Assembly (NCBI GenBank): GCA_002878375.1
Contig: NIRF01000001.1
Coordinates: 171,931-235,930 of the forward strand
DNA from: Dictyoglomus sp. NZ13-RE01
GTDB taxonomy: Bacteria > Dictyoglomota > Dictyoglomia > Dictyoglomales > Dictyoglomaceae
Length of the DNA: 64,000 bases
Reading direction: 5' to 3'
The notes under the pieces: model-generated
The model's input: the letters and a program-made list of their open reading frames with translations, nothing else
Database searches by the model: none
What the model was told of the DNA's origin: nothing
Made by a program: the position numbers and the translations under genes
Part shown: positions 37,296 to 47,113 of the stretch, one piece after another
Position numbering within the stretch: the first letter of the stretch is position 1
How the letters are laid out: the number at the start of each line of letters is the position of its first letter

Positions 37296-38350
37296 GATTT
37301 TGAAGTTCTTTTTGTAGACTTTTCTAAAGTGGGAGGAGTCTCTTCCTTTTTCTCAATAGAGATATTATCTTCAAATCCCCATATTTTTCTTATTTCTCTT
37401 TCTATCTCATCTGCAATCTCAGGATGCTCTTTTAGGTAATTTTTAGCATTTTCTCTCCCCTGTCCAAGGCGTATATCTTTATAAATAAACCAGGTTCCGC
37501 TTTTTTCAATAATATTTGTCTCAACACCTGTATCTAAAATACAGCCTTCCCTTGAAATTCCCTCTCCATAAATAAGCTCAAACTCTCCTTCTTTAAAGGG
37601 AGGTGCGACTTTATTTTTCACTACTTTTATTTTAACCTTTGTACCTGTTACCTCTGATCCTTCTTTCATTGTCTCAGATTTCTTTACCTCAATTCTTACA
37701 GAAGCGTAAAATTTTAAAGCTCTACCACCAGGAGTTGTCTCAGGATTCCCAAAAAATACTCCTACCTTTTCCCTCAATTGATTAATAAAGATAGCAACTG
37801 TTTGAGATTTACTAATTACTCCTGTTAGCTTCCTTAAAGCTTGAGACATTAAACGAGCTTGTAAACCTATATAGGCATCTCCCATTTCACCTTCTAATTC
37901 TGCTCTTGGAACTAATGCAGCAACAGAGTCTATAACTATTACATCCACAGCTCCACTTCTCACAAGAATTTCTGCTATCTCTAAGGCTTGCTCACCAGTA
38001 TCTGGTTGGGAGATGAGAAGATTATCTAAATTTACGCCTAATTTTTTAGCATAATTTGGATCCAAAGCATGTTCTGCATCAATAAAAGCTGCAACTCCCC
38101 CTAACTTTTGCGCAGATGCTATAATTTGCAATGCAACAGTAGTTTTTCCAGAACCTTCTGGTCCATAAAGCTCAATAATCCTTCCTCTTGGCACTCCTCC
38201 AACTCCTAAGGCATAGTCTAAGGTAAGGATTCCGGTAGGAATCACTGCTACTTGGAAGCGTTCTGTGCTTCCTAACCGCATTATAGCACCTTTACCAAAC
38301 TGTTTCTCTATTTGGGAAATTGCAGACTCTAAATTTTTCTCCCTCTCCAT
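37292..38350 (-). CDS. recA: Recombinase RecA
   Basis: 352 residues. It is the strand-exchange ATPase and SOS coprotease. Walker A GPEGSGKT is at 63-70; DNA loop L1 ([22 protein letters not shown] in part) and loop L2 with [22 protein letters not shown] are standard. The C-terminus is acidic then basic ([20 protein letters not shown]). GGAG stands eight bases before the ATG. No LexA-like operator was recognised in the 58-base upstream gap. Confidence 0.98.
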   Translation of the reverse strand: MEREKNLESAISQIEKQFGKGAIMRLGSTERFQVAVIPTGILTLDYALGVGGVPRGRIIELYGPEGSGKTTVALQIIASAQKLGGVAAFIDAEHALDPNYAKKLGVNLDNLLISQPDTGEQALEIAEILVRSGAVDVIVIDSVAALVPRAELEGEMGDAYIGLQARLMSQALRKLTGVISKSQTVAIFINQLREKVGVFFGNPETTPGGRALKFYASVRIEVKKSETMKEGSEVTGTKVKIKVVKNKVAPPFKEGEFELIYGEGISREGCILDTGVETNIIEKSGTWFIYKDIRLGQGRENAKNYLKEHPEIADEIEREIRKIWGFEDNISIEKKEETPPTLEKSTKRTSKS

Positions 38351-38382
38351 TTTATATTCTCCTTATCTATTTTTCTAAAATA

Positions 38383-38412
38383 AGTTTAACAGCTTACAAT
38401 TAATTTTGTCAA
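38383..38412 (-). promoter_or_regulatory. Predicted recA promoter
   Basis: Minus-strand TTGACA (38407-38412) is followed after 18 bases by TAAACT (38383-38388), the same -10 variant as at the fur promoter. The -35 overlaps the plsY stop codon. The match of the -10 is moderate. Confidence 0.5.
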
Positions 38413-39017
38413 TTTTTATTTTTAAACCATTCTACTTTATGTTCTTTCCCTTGAATCAACCTCTTTATATTAGGTATGTGACGAAATATAACAAAAATTG
38501 ATGCAAATAAGACTACTATAAAGTACTCAATAGATGGCTTTTCAAAAATGGAAAGAAGAAAAGGATATATTATTGCTGAGATAATAGAACCCACAGATTT
38601 ATATTTTGTTAAATAAACAATGGTAAAGGCTATAACTAAACATAAGAGAGTTGTTTTTGGAAATAACCAAAATAGAATACCTCCACTTACACCTACACTC
38701 CTTCCCCCTCTAAAATTTGCAAAAATAGGGCAAGAGTGTCCAACAATTGCGGAAATACAAGCAAGAATAATAAATACATTATTATTTTGCAGAAAGTATT
38801 GGGCTAAAGAAACAGTTAAAATACCTTTACCTACATCCATTATAGCGGTTATTAATGCTGGAATAGGACCTAAAACTCTCAATACATTTGTTGCCCCAAG
38901 ATTTCCACTTCCATAATTTCTTATGTCAATATTCTTCCACAACTTACCAACAATTAGAGCGCTTGGAATTGAACCCAAAAGGTAACCAGCGATAATCATT
39001 AAAATTCCCTTTATCAT
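38409..39017 (-). CDS. plsY: Acyl-phosphate:glycerol-3-phosphate acyltransferase
   Basis: 202 residues, five predicted membrane helices. It makes lysophosphatidic acid from acyl-phosphate. Three family motifs are visible: GSIPSALIVGK, GSGNLGATNVLR and HSCPIFANFRGGRSVGVSGG. Two PlsC-type enzymes encoded a few genes upstream could carry out the next acylation. Its start overlaps the der stop by four bases. Confidence 0.96.
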   Translation of the reverse strand: MIKGILMIIAGYLLGSIPSALIVGKLWKNIDIRNYGSGNLGATNVLRVLGPIPALITAIMDVGKGILTVSLAQYFLQNNNVFIILACISAIVGHSCPIFANFRGGRSVGVSGGILFWLFPKTTLLCLVIAFTIVYLTKYKSVGSIISAIIYPFLLSIFEKPSIEYFIVVLFASIFVIFRHIPNIKRLIQGKEHKVEWFKNKN

Positions 39018-40351
39018 TCTCTCCCTCTCACTTCAAATTTTAATGGGGTTCCTACAAAAGAAAACTTCCCTCTAATTTTATTCTCTAAAAAATTTATTAC
39101 ATTTTCTTTTACAAGTTCTGGATCATTTACAAAGATTACAAACTTTGGTGGAGATACATCTACCTGCGTAATATAGTAGATTTTTAATAGTTTTCCTTTT
39201 CTACTAAAGTTTACTTTATCTAAAATCTCTCTTAAAAATTGGTTCAAGGTAGAGGTTTGTACTCTCATATTCCTAACCTCATATAGTTTATCAACCCACG
39301 GGATAATCTTTTTCACATTATAGTTTCTTATAGCGGAGGTAAATATATATGGGAAATAATCAAAAGGAGTTAATTGAGTTTTTAATAACTTTTCTAATTC
39401 CCTCCTTTCTTGAAGAGATGGAATAAGGTCTGTTTTATTAAAAATTATTAGGCAAGATTTTCCTTGTTCCTCTATATAATGCAATATTCTTTTTTCTTGT
39501 TCTCTAATACCAATTGAAAGATCAATAACCATAAGAGCGATATCTATTTTTTTTATTGTTTGTAAAGTCTTTCTGACAGAAAGTTCTTCAAGCCCCTCCT
39601 CAACTCTTGCAGGTCTTCTTAATCCAGGAGTATCAACAATAAGATAATTTTTGCTATTATAATTCCATAAAATATCAACAGCATCACGAGTAGTGCCTGG
39701 TATCTCACTTACTATGCTTCTTTCCATACCAATAAGTGCATTAAGGAGAGACGATTTTCCACTATTTGGTCTTCCCACAAAGGCAAATTTAATAATTTTT
39801 TCCTCTTCTTTGTAAGTGTAAGTATTAGGAATATACTCTAAGATCTTCGCTAAAAGCTCATCTATATTTTCTTTGTGTAATGCAGATATTGGTATGATGG
39901 TGTCAAAACCAAGAGATGTAAATTCAGCAATTTTATCCTCCCTATCTATTTTGCCTTCCATTTTATTAACAACTAAGATAACTTTTTTATTTGTTTTTCT
40001 TAAAATATCAACAAATTCATAATCTAAGCTGGTTAATCCTTCCTTACCATCCACAATAAATAAAAGTAGATCACTTGATTCTATTACATTCATTATTCTC
40101 TCATGAATTATATCTTGTAGGGAATCAGATATGCCCCATCCTGCGGAATCTACGAGATAGAATGTTTTTCCTTCATATTCACATAAATGTACCAATGGAT
40201 CTCGGGTAACTCCTGGGATATCTGCAGTTATAGCCTTCTTCTCCCCAGAGAGTCTATTAAATAGTGTGGATTTTCCAACATTTGGTCTTCCCAATATGCT
40301 TACAAGGGGTATATCCTTATTTAACGATAAGAAATCTCTAAAGGATACCAT
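39014..40351 (-). CDS. der: Ribosome-assembly GTPase Der (EngA)
   Basis: 445 residues with two tandem G domains, unique to EngA. The first P-loop GRPNVGKS is at 21-28 and the second GRPNSGKS near residue 195, each with DxxG and NKxD motifs. A C-terminal KH-like domain follows. It acts in 50S subunit maturation. The ATG has AAAGG about eight bases upstream and lies 31 bases inside the ispH 3' end. Confidence 0.97.
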   Translation of the reverse strand: MVSFRDFLSLNKDIPLVSILGRPNVGKSTLFNRLSGEKKAITADIPGVTRDPLVHLCEYEGKTFYLVDSAGWGISDSLQDIIHERIMNVIESSDLLLFIVDGKEGLTSLDYEFVDILRKTNKKVILVVNKMEGKIDREDKIAEFTSLGFDTIIPISALHKENIDELLAKILEYIPNTYTYKEEEKIIKFAFVGRPNSGKSSLLNALIGMERSIVSEIPGTTRDAVDILWNYNSKNYLIVDTPGLRRPARVEEGLEELSVRKTLQTIKKIDIALMVIDLSIGIREQEKRILHYIEEQGKSCLIIFNKTDLIPSLQERRELEKLLKTQLTPFDYFPYIFTSAIRNYNVKKIIPWVDKLYEVRNMRVQTSTLNQFLREILDKVNFSRKGKLLKIYYITQVDVSPPKFVIFVNDPELVKENVINFLENKIRGKFSFVGTPLKFEVRGRE

Positions 40352-41172
40352 TCTCTCAACCTTTCTATTACCTCTTTTATAATATCATCAGGAGTCGAAG
40401 TACCACTTATTATACCAACAACTTTGTTATTATCAAACCAATCCTTTCTCAATTCTTCTACATTTTCTATATGATAAGTAGTGGTATTTTTAGAAGAAAT
40501 TTGAAAAAGACGTTTCGTATTTGCACTATTTTTTCCACCTAAAACCAGCATGACATGCACTTCTTTGGAAATTTCCTCCGCCTTTTTCTGTCTTTCTTCC
40601 ACCTCAGGACATATAGTATTAAAAATTCTTATTTCCTTTGGAAAATCTAAAATATAATATATCAATTCTTTCACTTCTTCCCAATTTTGAGTAGTCTGTG
40701 AAACAATTCCAACCCTTCTTAAATTTTTAACAATATCAAGATCATCTTTATTTTGTACCACAAAGCCATTTCCTTTAGCATAACTTAATATACCTTTCAC
40801 TTCTGGGTGCTTTTTTTCCCCAATAATAATTACACTATATTTATTATTAACCAAAAATTCCACTATCTTTTGGACCTTTTTAACTAATGGACAAGTTGCG
40901 TCAAATATTTCATTTCCTAAACTCTTATACTCCTCAACCTCATACCAAGGAAGGCCATGAGCTCTAATAAGTAATGTTTTATTTTTTGGCTTCTCCTGAG
41001 AACTCCAAAGTTTAATATTTTCCCTTTCAAGTTCCTCAATTACTTTTGGATTATGCACTAATGCACCTAAGGTATAAACCTCATCTCTATTCTTCTTTAT
41101 ATCTAAAGCTAAATTTATAGATCGCCTAACACCAGAGCAAAATCCAAACGGTTTAATTACATAAACAATCAT
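40321..41172 (-). CDS. ispH: 4-hydroxy-3-methylbut-2-enyl diphosphate reductase
   Basis: 283 residues. It carries out the last step of the MEP isoprenoid pathway, making IPP and DMAPP. The [4Fe-4S] cysteines C12 (GFCSGVRR), C94 (ATCPLVKK) and C188 (TICPEVEERQ) are all present, as are the substrate His residues (LVHNPKV, RAHG). There is no S1-domain extension. DMAPP from this pathway is also the donor for MiaA. It overlaps the acyltransferase gene by four bases. Confidence 0.97.
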   Translation of the reverse strand: MIVYVIKPFGFCSGVRRSINLALDIKKNRDEVYTLGALVHNPKVIEELERENIKLWSSQEKPKNKTLLIRAHGLPWYEVEEYKSLGNEIFDATCPLVKKVQKIVEFLVNNKYSVIIIGEKKHPEVKGILSYAKGNGFVVQNKDDLDIVKNLRRVGIVSQTTQNWEEVKELIYYILDFPKEIRIFNTICPEVEERQKKAEEISKEVHVMLVLGGKNSANTKRLFQISSKNTTTYHIENVEELRKDWFDNNKVVGIISGTSTPDDIIKEVIERLREWYPLEISYR

Positions 41173-41795
41173 GATATTAAGTTTGAAATAGCTTCTTTAA
41201 TCTTATTATTTAACTTAATTATATCATCCTTTGTTGGTTTTAATATCTTATCAACTTTAATGGGTTTACCAATTTTAACTAAAACTTTGTAGTTCAAATT
41301 TGGCAAAATTTTACCTCTTTTCCAAACCTTATCCGTACCTATGATCCCCATAGGAACAATAGTAAGACCATATTGCATGGCAAGAACAGATGCACCTGCC
41401 TTAAGAGGAAGAAGTCCTTTCTCGGGATTTTCATTTCTTGTCCCTTCAGGGAAAATTACCAAGATATTTTTATCTTCTATTAATCTTTTTATTCTTTTCC
41501 AAGAGTCCTTTTTAAAATCTTTTCTATCTACATCAATACCTCCAAGCCACCTAATAAGTGGCCTTGTAAGAGGAAATTTAAAAATTTCCTGTTTAGCTAA
41601 ATAATAAAGCCTAAAATCATAAATAGCACCTATAATAAATGGATCTAATAGACTTAGATGGTTTGCTACTATTAAATACGGTGGATCAGGTAGGTTTTCT
41701 ATATTTTTTACTTCATATTTCCATATCAACTTCAACAAAAATCTTACAGTTCTTGCTATAAGTCTATAAAAAAACTTAGATACTCTATCTTTCAT
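41169..41795 (-). CDS. 1-acylglycerol-3-phosphate acyltransferase (PlsC family), copy 1
   Basis: 208 residues. The catalytic HX4D motif is NHLSLLD and the substrate motif is FPEGTRN; GIDVDR is the third motif. It acylates lysophosphatidic acid or a related lipid at the inner membrane face. It is the downstream member of a tandem pair sharing the same fold but clearly divergent, so the two may differ in acyl donor or acceptor. Confidence 0.92.
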   Translation of the reverse strand: MKDRVSKFFYRLIARTVRFLLKLIWKYEVKNIENLPDPPYLIVANHLSLLDPFIIGAIYDFRLYYLAKQEIFKFPLTRPLIRWLGGIDVDRKDFKKDSWKRIKRLIEDKNILVIFPEGTRNENPEKGLLPLKAGASVLAMQYGLTIVPMGIIGTDKVWKRGKILPNLNYKVLVKIGKPIKVDKILKPTKDDIIKLNNKIKEAISNLIS

Positions 41796-42442
41796 TTTTC
41801 CATCACCAGAAGTGTATTTATTGTTTCCATCAATCGTCTTGTGAATTCTTCCTCCTCTATCTTACTTCTCCCATAGGAGTAATACATGGGCTCTCCAAAA
41901 ACCACTTTAATTTTTCCTCTCATTTTAGGTATCCTTCTTTCGGGAGGCCATATCTTATCTGCACCAACTATGGCAGTTGGTATAATAGGGGCATTTGTTT
42001 TTGAGGCAAAGTAAGCTACTCCTCTCTTTGCTGATTCTATTTTTTTGTGACTTCCAATGCGAGTACCCTCAGGAAATATTAAGAGCAGATTTCCATTTTT
42101 TAAAATCTCAAGGGCAGTTTTTATAGTAGATTTATCTGGATGCTCTCTATCTACAGGAATTCCCCCTAAATATCTTGCAAACCTTCCAAATATGGGATAC
42201 TTAAACCTTTCTATTTTTCCCAAGGCTTTTATAGGGCGTGGAATAGCTGAAGCAATAACAATAACATCTAAGCTACTTCTATGATTTGGAGCAATAATAG
42301 CTGGACCTTCCTTAGGAATATTCTCAATTCCCTTTATCTCAAACTTATAGAATATCCTGAGGAGTATTCTAAATATGGTAGCTAATTCTTTATATACAAA
42401 TATTTGAAAACTATACTTCTTCTTTCTCATAAGGAATTCCAT
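41792..42442 (-). CDS. 1-acylglycerol-3-phosphate acyltransferase (PlsC family), copy 2
   Basis: 216 residues. HX4D is NHRSSLD, followed by GIPVDR and FPEGTRIG. Start is uncertain: the ATG at 42442 overlaps the nucleoside-permease gene by 32 bases, and ATG 42430 (MRKKKYSF) is also possible; neither has a good Shine-Dalgarno, suggesting coupling to the upstream gene. It overlaps copy 1 by four bases. Confidence 0.92.
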   Translation of the reverse strand: MEFLMRKKKYSFQIFVYKELATIFRILLRIFYKFEIKGIENIPKEGPAIIAPNHRSSLDVIVIASAIPRPIKALGKIERFKYPIFGRFARYLGGIPVDREHPDKSTIKTALEILKNGNLLLIFPEGTRIGSHKKIESAKRGVAYFASKTNAPIIPTAIVGADKIWPPERRIPKMRGKIKVVFGEPMYYSYGRSKIEEEEFTRRLMETINTLLVMEK

Positions 42443-43337
42443 CTGCCGCTGGAGGAATAGCTCTTCCTACTGCTCCTGCAAGTACCAACATTGTTAAGAC
42501 GTATGGTATCATTTGAATAAATTGGGTGGGAATTCCTACACCTTCTATTCTCATTCTTACAGCCTCAGCTAAACCAAAAAGAAAACATGCAAAAAGGGAA
42601 CCAAAAGGAGTCCATTTACCAAAAATCATGGCAGCTAATGCAATATAACCTCTTCCAACAGTCATTGTCTCCACAAAGACTCTTGCATGTTCTAAGGATA
42701 AGAAAGCCCCACCTAAACCACCTAAAAATCCACTTATCAGTACTCCAATATATCTATATAGATAAACATTTACTCCTAAGGTATCTGCAGCTTGGGGATT
42801 TTCTCCAACTGATCTTAATCTTAAACCAAAAACGGTTTTGAAAAGTATGAAGTGTGATAATATTACAAACAAGAACATAATTACTATCAAAGGAGAAAGA
42901 TCGGAAAAGATTTTTCCAATCCCAGGAATGGAAGAAAGAATAGGAATAGACCATGGTTTAAGCCCTTCTAAATGGGGAGAAGATCCAGCAGCCTTAAATA
43001 TCAACCTTGAAAGGAAGGTTGTTCCTCCTGTTGCTAACATATTTAATGCAACTCCACTTATTATCTGGTTCACTCTAAAATTAATAGAAACTATTGCATG
43101 GATAAGAGAAAATAAAACTCCTGAGATACCAGCCATAAATATTGCAAACCATGGATTATTAAAAAAGTAGACGAAAACTGCTGCAGAAAAGGCACCAACA
43201 AGCATTATTCCTTCCAAAGCTATATTAACAACACCACTCCTCTCAGAATAGACACCACCTAAGGAGGCAAAGGCAAGTGGTGTTGTCATTCTTATTGCTG
43301 AAGCAATTGTTTCCCAGGAAAAGATGGACATCAACAT
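42411..43337 (-). CDS. Nucleoside/simple-sugar ABC transporter permease (NupQ/YufQ-like)
   Basis: 308 residues, a multi-helix permease of COG1079. It has SERSGVVNIALEGIMLVGAF and the ENPQAADTLGVNV segment typical of the family. A longer frame runs to 43382, but GGAGGA (43347-43352) places the start at ATG 43337, two bases before the end of the upstream permease gene. It partners the other permease, the ATPase and the BmpA-like binding protein. Confidence 0.92.
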   Translation of the reverse strand: MLMSIFSWETIASAIRMTTPLAFASLGGVYSERSGVVNIALEGIMLVGAFSAAVFVYFFNNPWFAIFMAGISGVLFSLIHAIVSINFRVNQIISGVALNMLATGGTTFLSRLIFKAAGSSPHLEGLKPWSIPILSSIPGIGKIFSDLSPLIVIMFLFVILSHFILFKTVFGLRLRSVGENPQAADTLGVNVYLYRYIGVLISGFLGGLGGAFLSLEHARVFVETMTVGRGYIALAAMIFGKWTPFGSLFACFLFGLAEAVRMRIEGVGIPTQFIQMIPYVLTMLVLAGAVGRAIPPAADGIPYEKEEV

Positions 43338-43338
43338 T

Positions 43339-44430
43339 TTATTTCTTCCTCCTTCTTTTAATAAATCTTGATAATACTTCATTCCCTACAGCAACTGTAA
43401 TTATTATAATGGCTTGAAGAATTGAGATTATTTCCCTGGGGATATGAGTAAATACATCCATACCAATCGCCATTCTATCTAAAGCACCGAATAAAAGAGC
43501 AGAGAAAAATATTCCCACAGGATGGTTTTTACCTAATAAAGCAACAGCAATTCCAGTAAATCCAATACCATGGGTAAAGTTATCCAAAAATCTATGTCTA
43601 TACCCCAATACATCGTTAATACTTGTTAATCCTGCTATTGCTCCACTTAGTAGCATTGTCAATAAAATGGTTCTTGATATCACAATTCCTCCATTTTCAG
43701 CTGCAAGTGGATTGCTTCCAATAGCTCTTATCTCGTAGCCTAATCTGGTTCTCCATAATAAAAGATATACAAGAATCAACATTAAGATGCTTATAAGCAA
43801 AGATGCATTTAAAGGATTACTTTCTGGTATATTTATACCAATACTTTGGAAAAGTACACCTAATCTTGGAAGGGTAGCTGAAGGGGGAAGTTCAGATGTT
43901 TGAGGCAGAGGATATCTTACCCCTGTCTCCCTTACCACATTAATTACTAAATAATTAGTTAATGCATAGGCTATCCAGTTCATCATAATTGTATTTATAA
44001 CTTCATGCACGCCTAATTTTGCTCTTAATATTCCTGGAATAAAAGCCCAGATCATTCCTCCAATTGCAGCAAATAATAAAACTATTGGTAAATGAATAAA
44101 CCAAGGCATCTTTGGTAGATAGAGCCCTACAACAGCGGACAACATTCCTCCAACTAAAATTTGTCCTTCAACTCCAATATTAAACAATCCACCCTTAAAA
44201 GCTACTGCAACAGCAAGTCCAGCAAGAATTAAAGAGGTAGCATTAAAAAGAACATATCCCCATCCTACAGGATTTCCCAATGCAAAACCTATAACCTCTG
44301 GATATATTTTTAAAGGATTAAATCCTAATGCTAAAATTACAAACCCCCCTAAAATTAAAGCTAATATAATTGAAATTGCTGGACTTAAAATATTCCAAAG
44401 TAAATCTTTAAGAAAAGATCCTACTCTCAA
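43339..44430 (-). CDS. Nucleoside/simple-sugar ABC transporter permease (NupP/YufP-like)
   Basis: 363 residues, about ten hydrophobic segments, COG4603. FKGGLFNIGVEGQILVGG is the family signature, and GSNPLAAENGGI matches the coupling region. It overlaps the ATPase gene by four bases. Members of this family import nucleosides, often purines, or autoinducer-like compounds. Confidence 0.92.
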   Translation of the reverse strand: MRVGSFLKDLLWNILSPAISIILALILGGFVILALGFNPLKIYPEVIGFALGNPVGWGYVLFNATSLILAGLAVAVAFKGGLFNIGVEGQILVGGMLSAVVGLYLPKMPWFIHLPIVLLFAAIGGMIWAFIPGILRAKLGVHEVINTIMMNWIAYALTNYLVINVVRETGVRYPLPQTSELPPSATLPRLGVLFQSIGINIPESNPLNASLLISILMLILVYLLLWRTRLGYEIRAIGSNPLAAENGGIVISRTILLTMLLSGAIAGLTSINDVLGYRHRFLDNFTHGIGFTGIAVALLGKNHPVGIFFSALLFGALDRMAIGMDVFTHIPREIISILQAIIIITVAVGNEVLSRFIKRRRKK

Positions 44431-45959
44431 CTTAAAGCCTCCTTTGCCAATTCTTTTCTCTTTACTCCCATCATATAATAACCTATCTCTTTTTCATCAG
44501 TTTCTTTTGTGTAAAAGGCTCCAACAATCTCACCATTGTACATAACAAGAATCCTATCGCTAAGATTAAATATTTCATCTAAATCGGAAGAAATAAGCAG
44601 GATAGCTTTTCCTTGATCTCTTAATCTGGCAAGCAATGAATGAACAAACTCAGTAGCACCAATATCCAATCCTCTTGTAGGCTGTGCAGCAATTAGTAAA
44701 TAAGGTGAAGTACTCATTTCTCGACCTGCTACAATTTTTTGTTGGTTTCCACCTGATAAATTCCTAATAGGTATTTTTAAATTAGGGGTTGCAACATTGT
44801 ATTCCTTTACTATGCTATCCGCATGATCAAAAATTTTTTTGTAATCTAAAAGCAATCCTTTAGAAAATTTCGGTAAATGATGAAGACCTAATATACAATT
44901 TTCTGCTACCGAAAAATCAAGAATTAATCCCCTCTTATGTCTATCCTCAGGTATATGACCAAGAATTGCTCTCCTCTCTAAAACAGAACTTTTTGTAAAA
45001 TCCTTTCCCTTAATTAAAATTTTACCTTTTTCAACAGGTAATAAACCAACAATAGCCTCAATTAATTCTGTTTGTCCATTTCCTTCTACCCCAGCGATTC
45101 CAACAATCTCCCCTTCTCTAACATTAAAACTTACATTCTTTACAGCTAAAAGCCCTCTTCTGCTTTTTACAGATAGGTTTTCTACCCTTAAGATTTCGCT
45201 TCCGGGATTATATGGTCCCTTGCTCGTCTGCAAAAAGATTTCCCTACCAACCATTAATTGAGCTAATTCCTGTTTATTTGTATCTTTTGTATTCAATGTT
45301 TTTACTACTTTTCCTCTACGCATTACTGTTACTCTATGGGAAATTTCAAGCACTTCATTTAATTTATGAGAAATGAAAATTATTGTTTTTCCTTGCTCGT
45401 TTAGTTTTCTAAGATTATAAAAAAGCTCCTCTACCTCTTGAGGAGCAAGTACAGCTGTAGGCTCATCAAGAATCAAAATGTCCGCTCCTCTATAGAGAAG
45501 CTTTAAAATTTCAACTCTCTGGGCTTGCCCCACAGACAGATTTTCAACTTTTTCATTAGGATCAATCTTAAATCCAATGCTATTTGAAATTTCATTTATC
45601 TTCTCAATAGCCTTCTTATAATCTAAAGTAATATTATTTTTAGGTTCTGCTCCAAGAATAATATTCTCAGCAACAGTAAAATTAGGTATAAGCATAAAAT
45701 GTTGATGCACCATTCCAATTCCAAGAGAAATTGCAATCCTTGGCTCATTTATTTGAACTTGTTTCCCTTTTACAAATATTTTTCCTCTATCAGGTCTATA
45801 TAGACCATAGAGTATTTTCATTAGTGTAGATTTACCAGCTCCATTTTCACCAACAATTGCATGGATCTCTTTGTTATAAATAGATAAGCTAACATGATCA
45901 TTCGCTATAACTCCAGGAAAGGTTTTTACTATTTCTTCCATTCTAATTATCTCTTCCAC
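44427..45959 (-). CDS. Nucleoside/simple-sugar ABC transporter ATPase with two ABC domains
   Basis: 510 residues, YufO/RbsA-like (COG3845). The first domain has Walker A GENGAGKST, signature LSVGQAQRVEIL and LILDEPTAVL. The second has a variant P-loop GVEGNGQTE with Lys and Ser/Thr changed, signature LSGGNQQKIVAGRE and LLIAAQPTRGLD, so it is probably the weaker ATPase site, as in other members. It starts at GTG 45959, supported by GGGGAGGA six bases upstream. It follows the binding-protein gene after a long hairpin. Confidence 0.93.
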   Translation of the reverse strand: MEEIIRMEEIVKTFPGVIANDHVSLSIYNKEIHAIVGENGAGKSTLMKILYGLYRPDRGKIFVKGKQVQINEPRIAISLGIGMVHQHFMLIPNFTVAENIILGAEPKNNITLDYKKAIEKINEISNSIGFKIDPNEKVENLSVGQAQRVEILKLLYRGADILILDEPTAVLAPQEVEELFYNLRKLNEQGKTIIFISHKLNEVLEISHRVTVMRRGKVVKTLNTKDTNKQELAQLMVGREIFLQTSKGPYNPGSEILRVENLSVKSRRGLLAVKNVSFNVREGEIVGIAGVEGNGQTELIEAIVGLLPVEKGKILIKGKDFTKSSVLERRAILGHIPEDRHKRGLILDFSVAENCILGLHHLPKFSKGLLLDYKKIFDHADSIVKEYNVATPNLKIPIRNLSGGNQQKIVAGREMSTSPYLLIAAQPTRGLDIGATEFVHSLLARLRDQGKAILLISSDLDEIFNLSDRILVMYNGEIVGAFYTKETDEKEIGYYMMGVKRKELAKEALS

Positions 45960-45975
45960 TTTCTATCCTCCCCAA

Positions 45976-46015
45976 ATAAAGTTCCCCCTGCCTTTTTAGA
46001 CAGGGGGAACTTTAT
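45976..46015 (-). promoter_or_regulatory. Long intercistronic hairpin after the BmpA-like gene
   Basis: A perfect 15-bp stem (ATAAAGTTCCCCCTG and its complement) with a 10-base loop fills most of the 62-base gap between binding-protein and ATPase genes. On the minus strand only TTT follows before GGGGAGG, so it is a poor terminator and more likely an mRNA stabiliser or partial attenuator. It is the second of three such hairpins. Confidence 0.8.
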
Positions 46016-46021
46016 AATTTT

Positions 46022-47050
46022 TTACTTCTTCAAATATTTTGCCTTAAACTCTTCAAAAGTCTTATCATCGTATGGAACAACAATCTTTCCTGCAATGATA
46101 GAAGATTTAAGAGCATCAACTCTACCCTTTACATTACTTGGGATTAATGGTTTTGTATATTCATCATACTCGTAGTCCACACCTTTATTAGCTAATCCAA
46201 AATACTTTCTTCCGCCTTTGAACTTTCCTTCTACAACATCCTTAATTGTTAAGAATACTGCTTCGTCCACTCTCTTTAACATACTTGTAATAATTCTTCC
46301 AGGAGCTATCCAGGCTTGAGGAGAATCTACTCCAATAGCATATTTTCCAGTTTCTTTTGCTGCTTCAAATACTCCTTCTCCTGATGCGCCAGATGCATGA
46401 TAAATTATGTCTGCACCTTGTTTATATTGTGCTAAAGCAAGCTCTTTACCTTTTACTGGATCCTTGAAGGCTTCTCCAGTAACACCTATGTAGTTAATTA
46501 GAACCTTTACTTTTGGATTTACATACATTGCACCAGCTTTATATCCTACTTCGAATTTATGAATTAATGGAATATCCATTCCTCCTACAAATCCTATGAC
46601 ATTTGTTTTAGTTAATAAGCCAGCAATTGCTCCAACTAAAAATGAGCCTTCATGCTCGTTGAATAACAGGGAAGCTACATTAGGAAGGTCTCCTACATCA
46701 CCATCAACAATAGCAAATTTAACATTTGGAAATTCCTTAGCAGTCTTAATTATAGCATCAGTAAATAAGAATCCTACACCAACTACTAAATCATAGTTTT
46801 GCTCAGCTAATGTTCTCAATAACTCTTCTCTGTTTGCACCTCCAGGTCCTGGCTCCATATCTTTTCCTTCAACCTTTAGTAATTTAATTGCTTTCTGTAA
46901 TCCTGCATAAGCAGCATCATTGAATGATTTATCTCCTCTTCCCCCAACATCATAAACTATTCCAATCCTAACCTTCTTTTGAGCATAAGTGGGAGATAAA
47001 GCTAAAATTACTAAGGATAAAATTAATATAGCAATCAAGCAACGACGCAT
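46022..47050 (-). CDS. BmpA/TmpC-family nucleoside-binding protein
   Basis: 342 residues. The signal peptide (MRRCLIAILILSLVILALSPTYA|Q) ends in an AxA-like site. Most BmpA relatives are lipoproteins, but no lipobox Cys is seen here. VRIGIVYDVGGRGDKSFND and YDLVVGVGFLF, FVGGMDIPLIHKFEVGY are characteristic. It should deliver a nucleoside to the downstream importer. The frame extends upstream to 47092, but GGAGGTG seven bases before ATG 47050 fixes the start. Confidence 0.93.
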   Translation of the reverse strand: MRRCLIAILILSLVILALSPTYAQKKVRIGIVYDVGGRGDKSFNDAAYAGLQKAIKLLKVEGKDMEPGPGGANREELLRTLAEQNYDLVVGVGFLFTDAIIKTAKEFPNVKFAIVDGDVGDLPNVASLLFNEHEGSFLVGAIAGLLTKTNVIGFVGGMDIPLIHKFEVGYKAGAMYVNPKVKVLINYIGVTGEAFKDPVKGKELALAQYKQGADIIYHASGASGEGVFEAAKETGKYAIGVDSPQAWIAPGRIITSMLKRVDEAVFLTIKDVVEGKFKGGRKYFGLANKGVDYEYDEYTKPLIPSNVKGRVDALKSSIIAGKIVVPYDDKTFEEFKAKYLKK

Positions 47051-47113
47051 ATTAACACCTCCTAAGAAATAATTAATAATTATTGATAGCAAAGATTTTT
47101 TAAGATAGATTTT

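Noticed and set aside
42838..43170. 110-codon plus-strand frame opposite the nucleoside permease
   Set aside because: Composition reflects the complement of membrane-helix codons; no ribosome-binding site.
45976..46015. Riboswitch upstream of the nucleoside-transporter ATPase
   Set aside because: It is a single perfect stem with no conserved aptamer features and lies inside an operon after the binding-protein gene.
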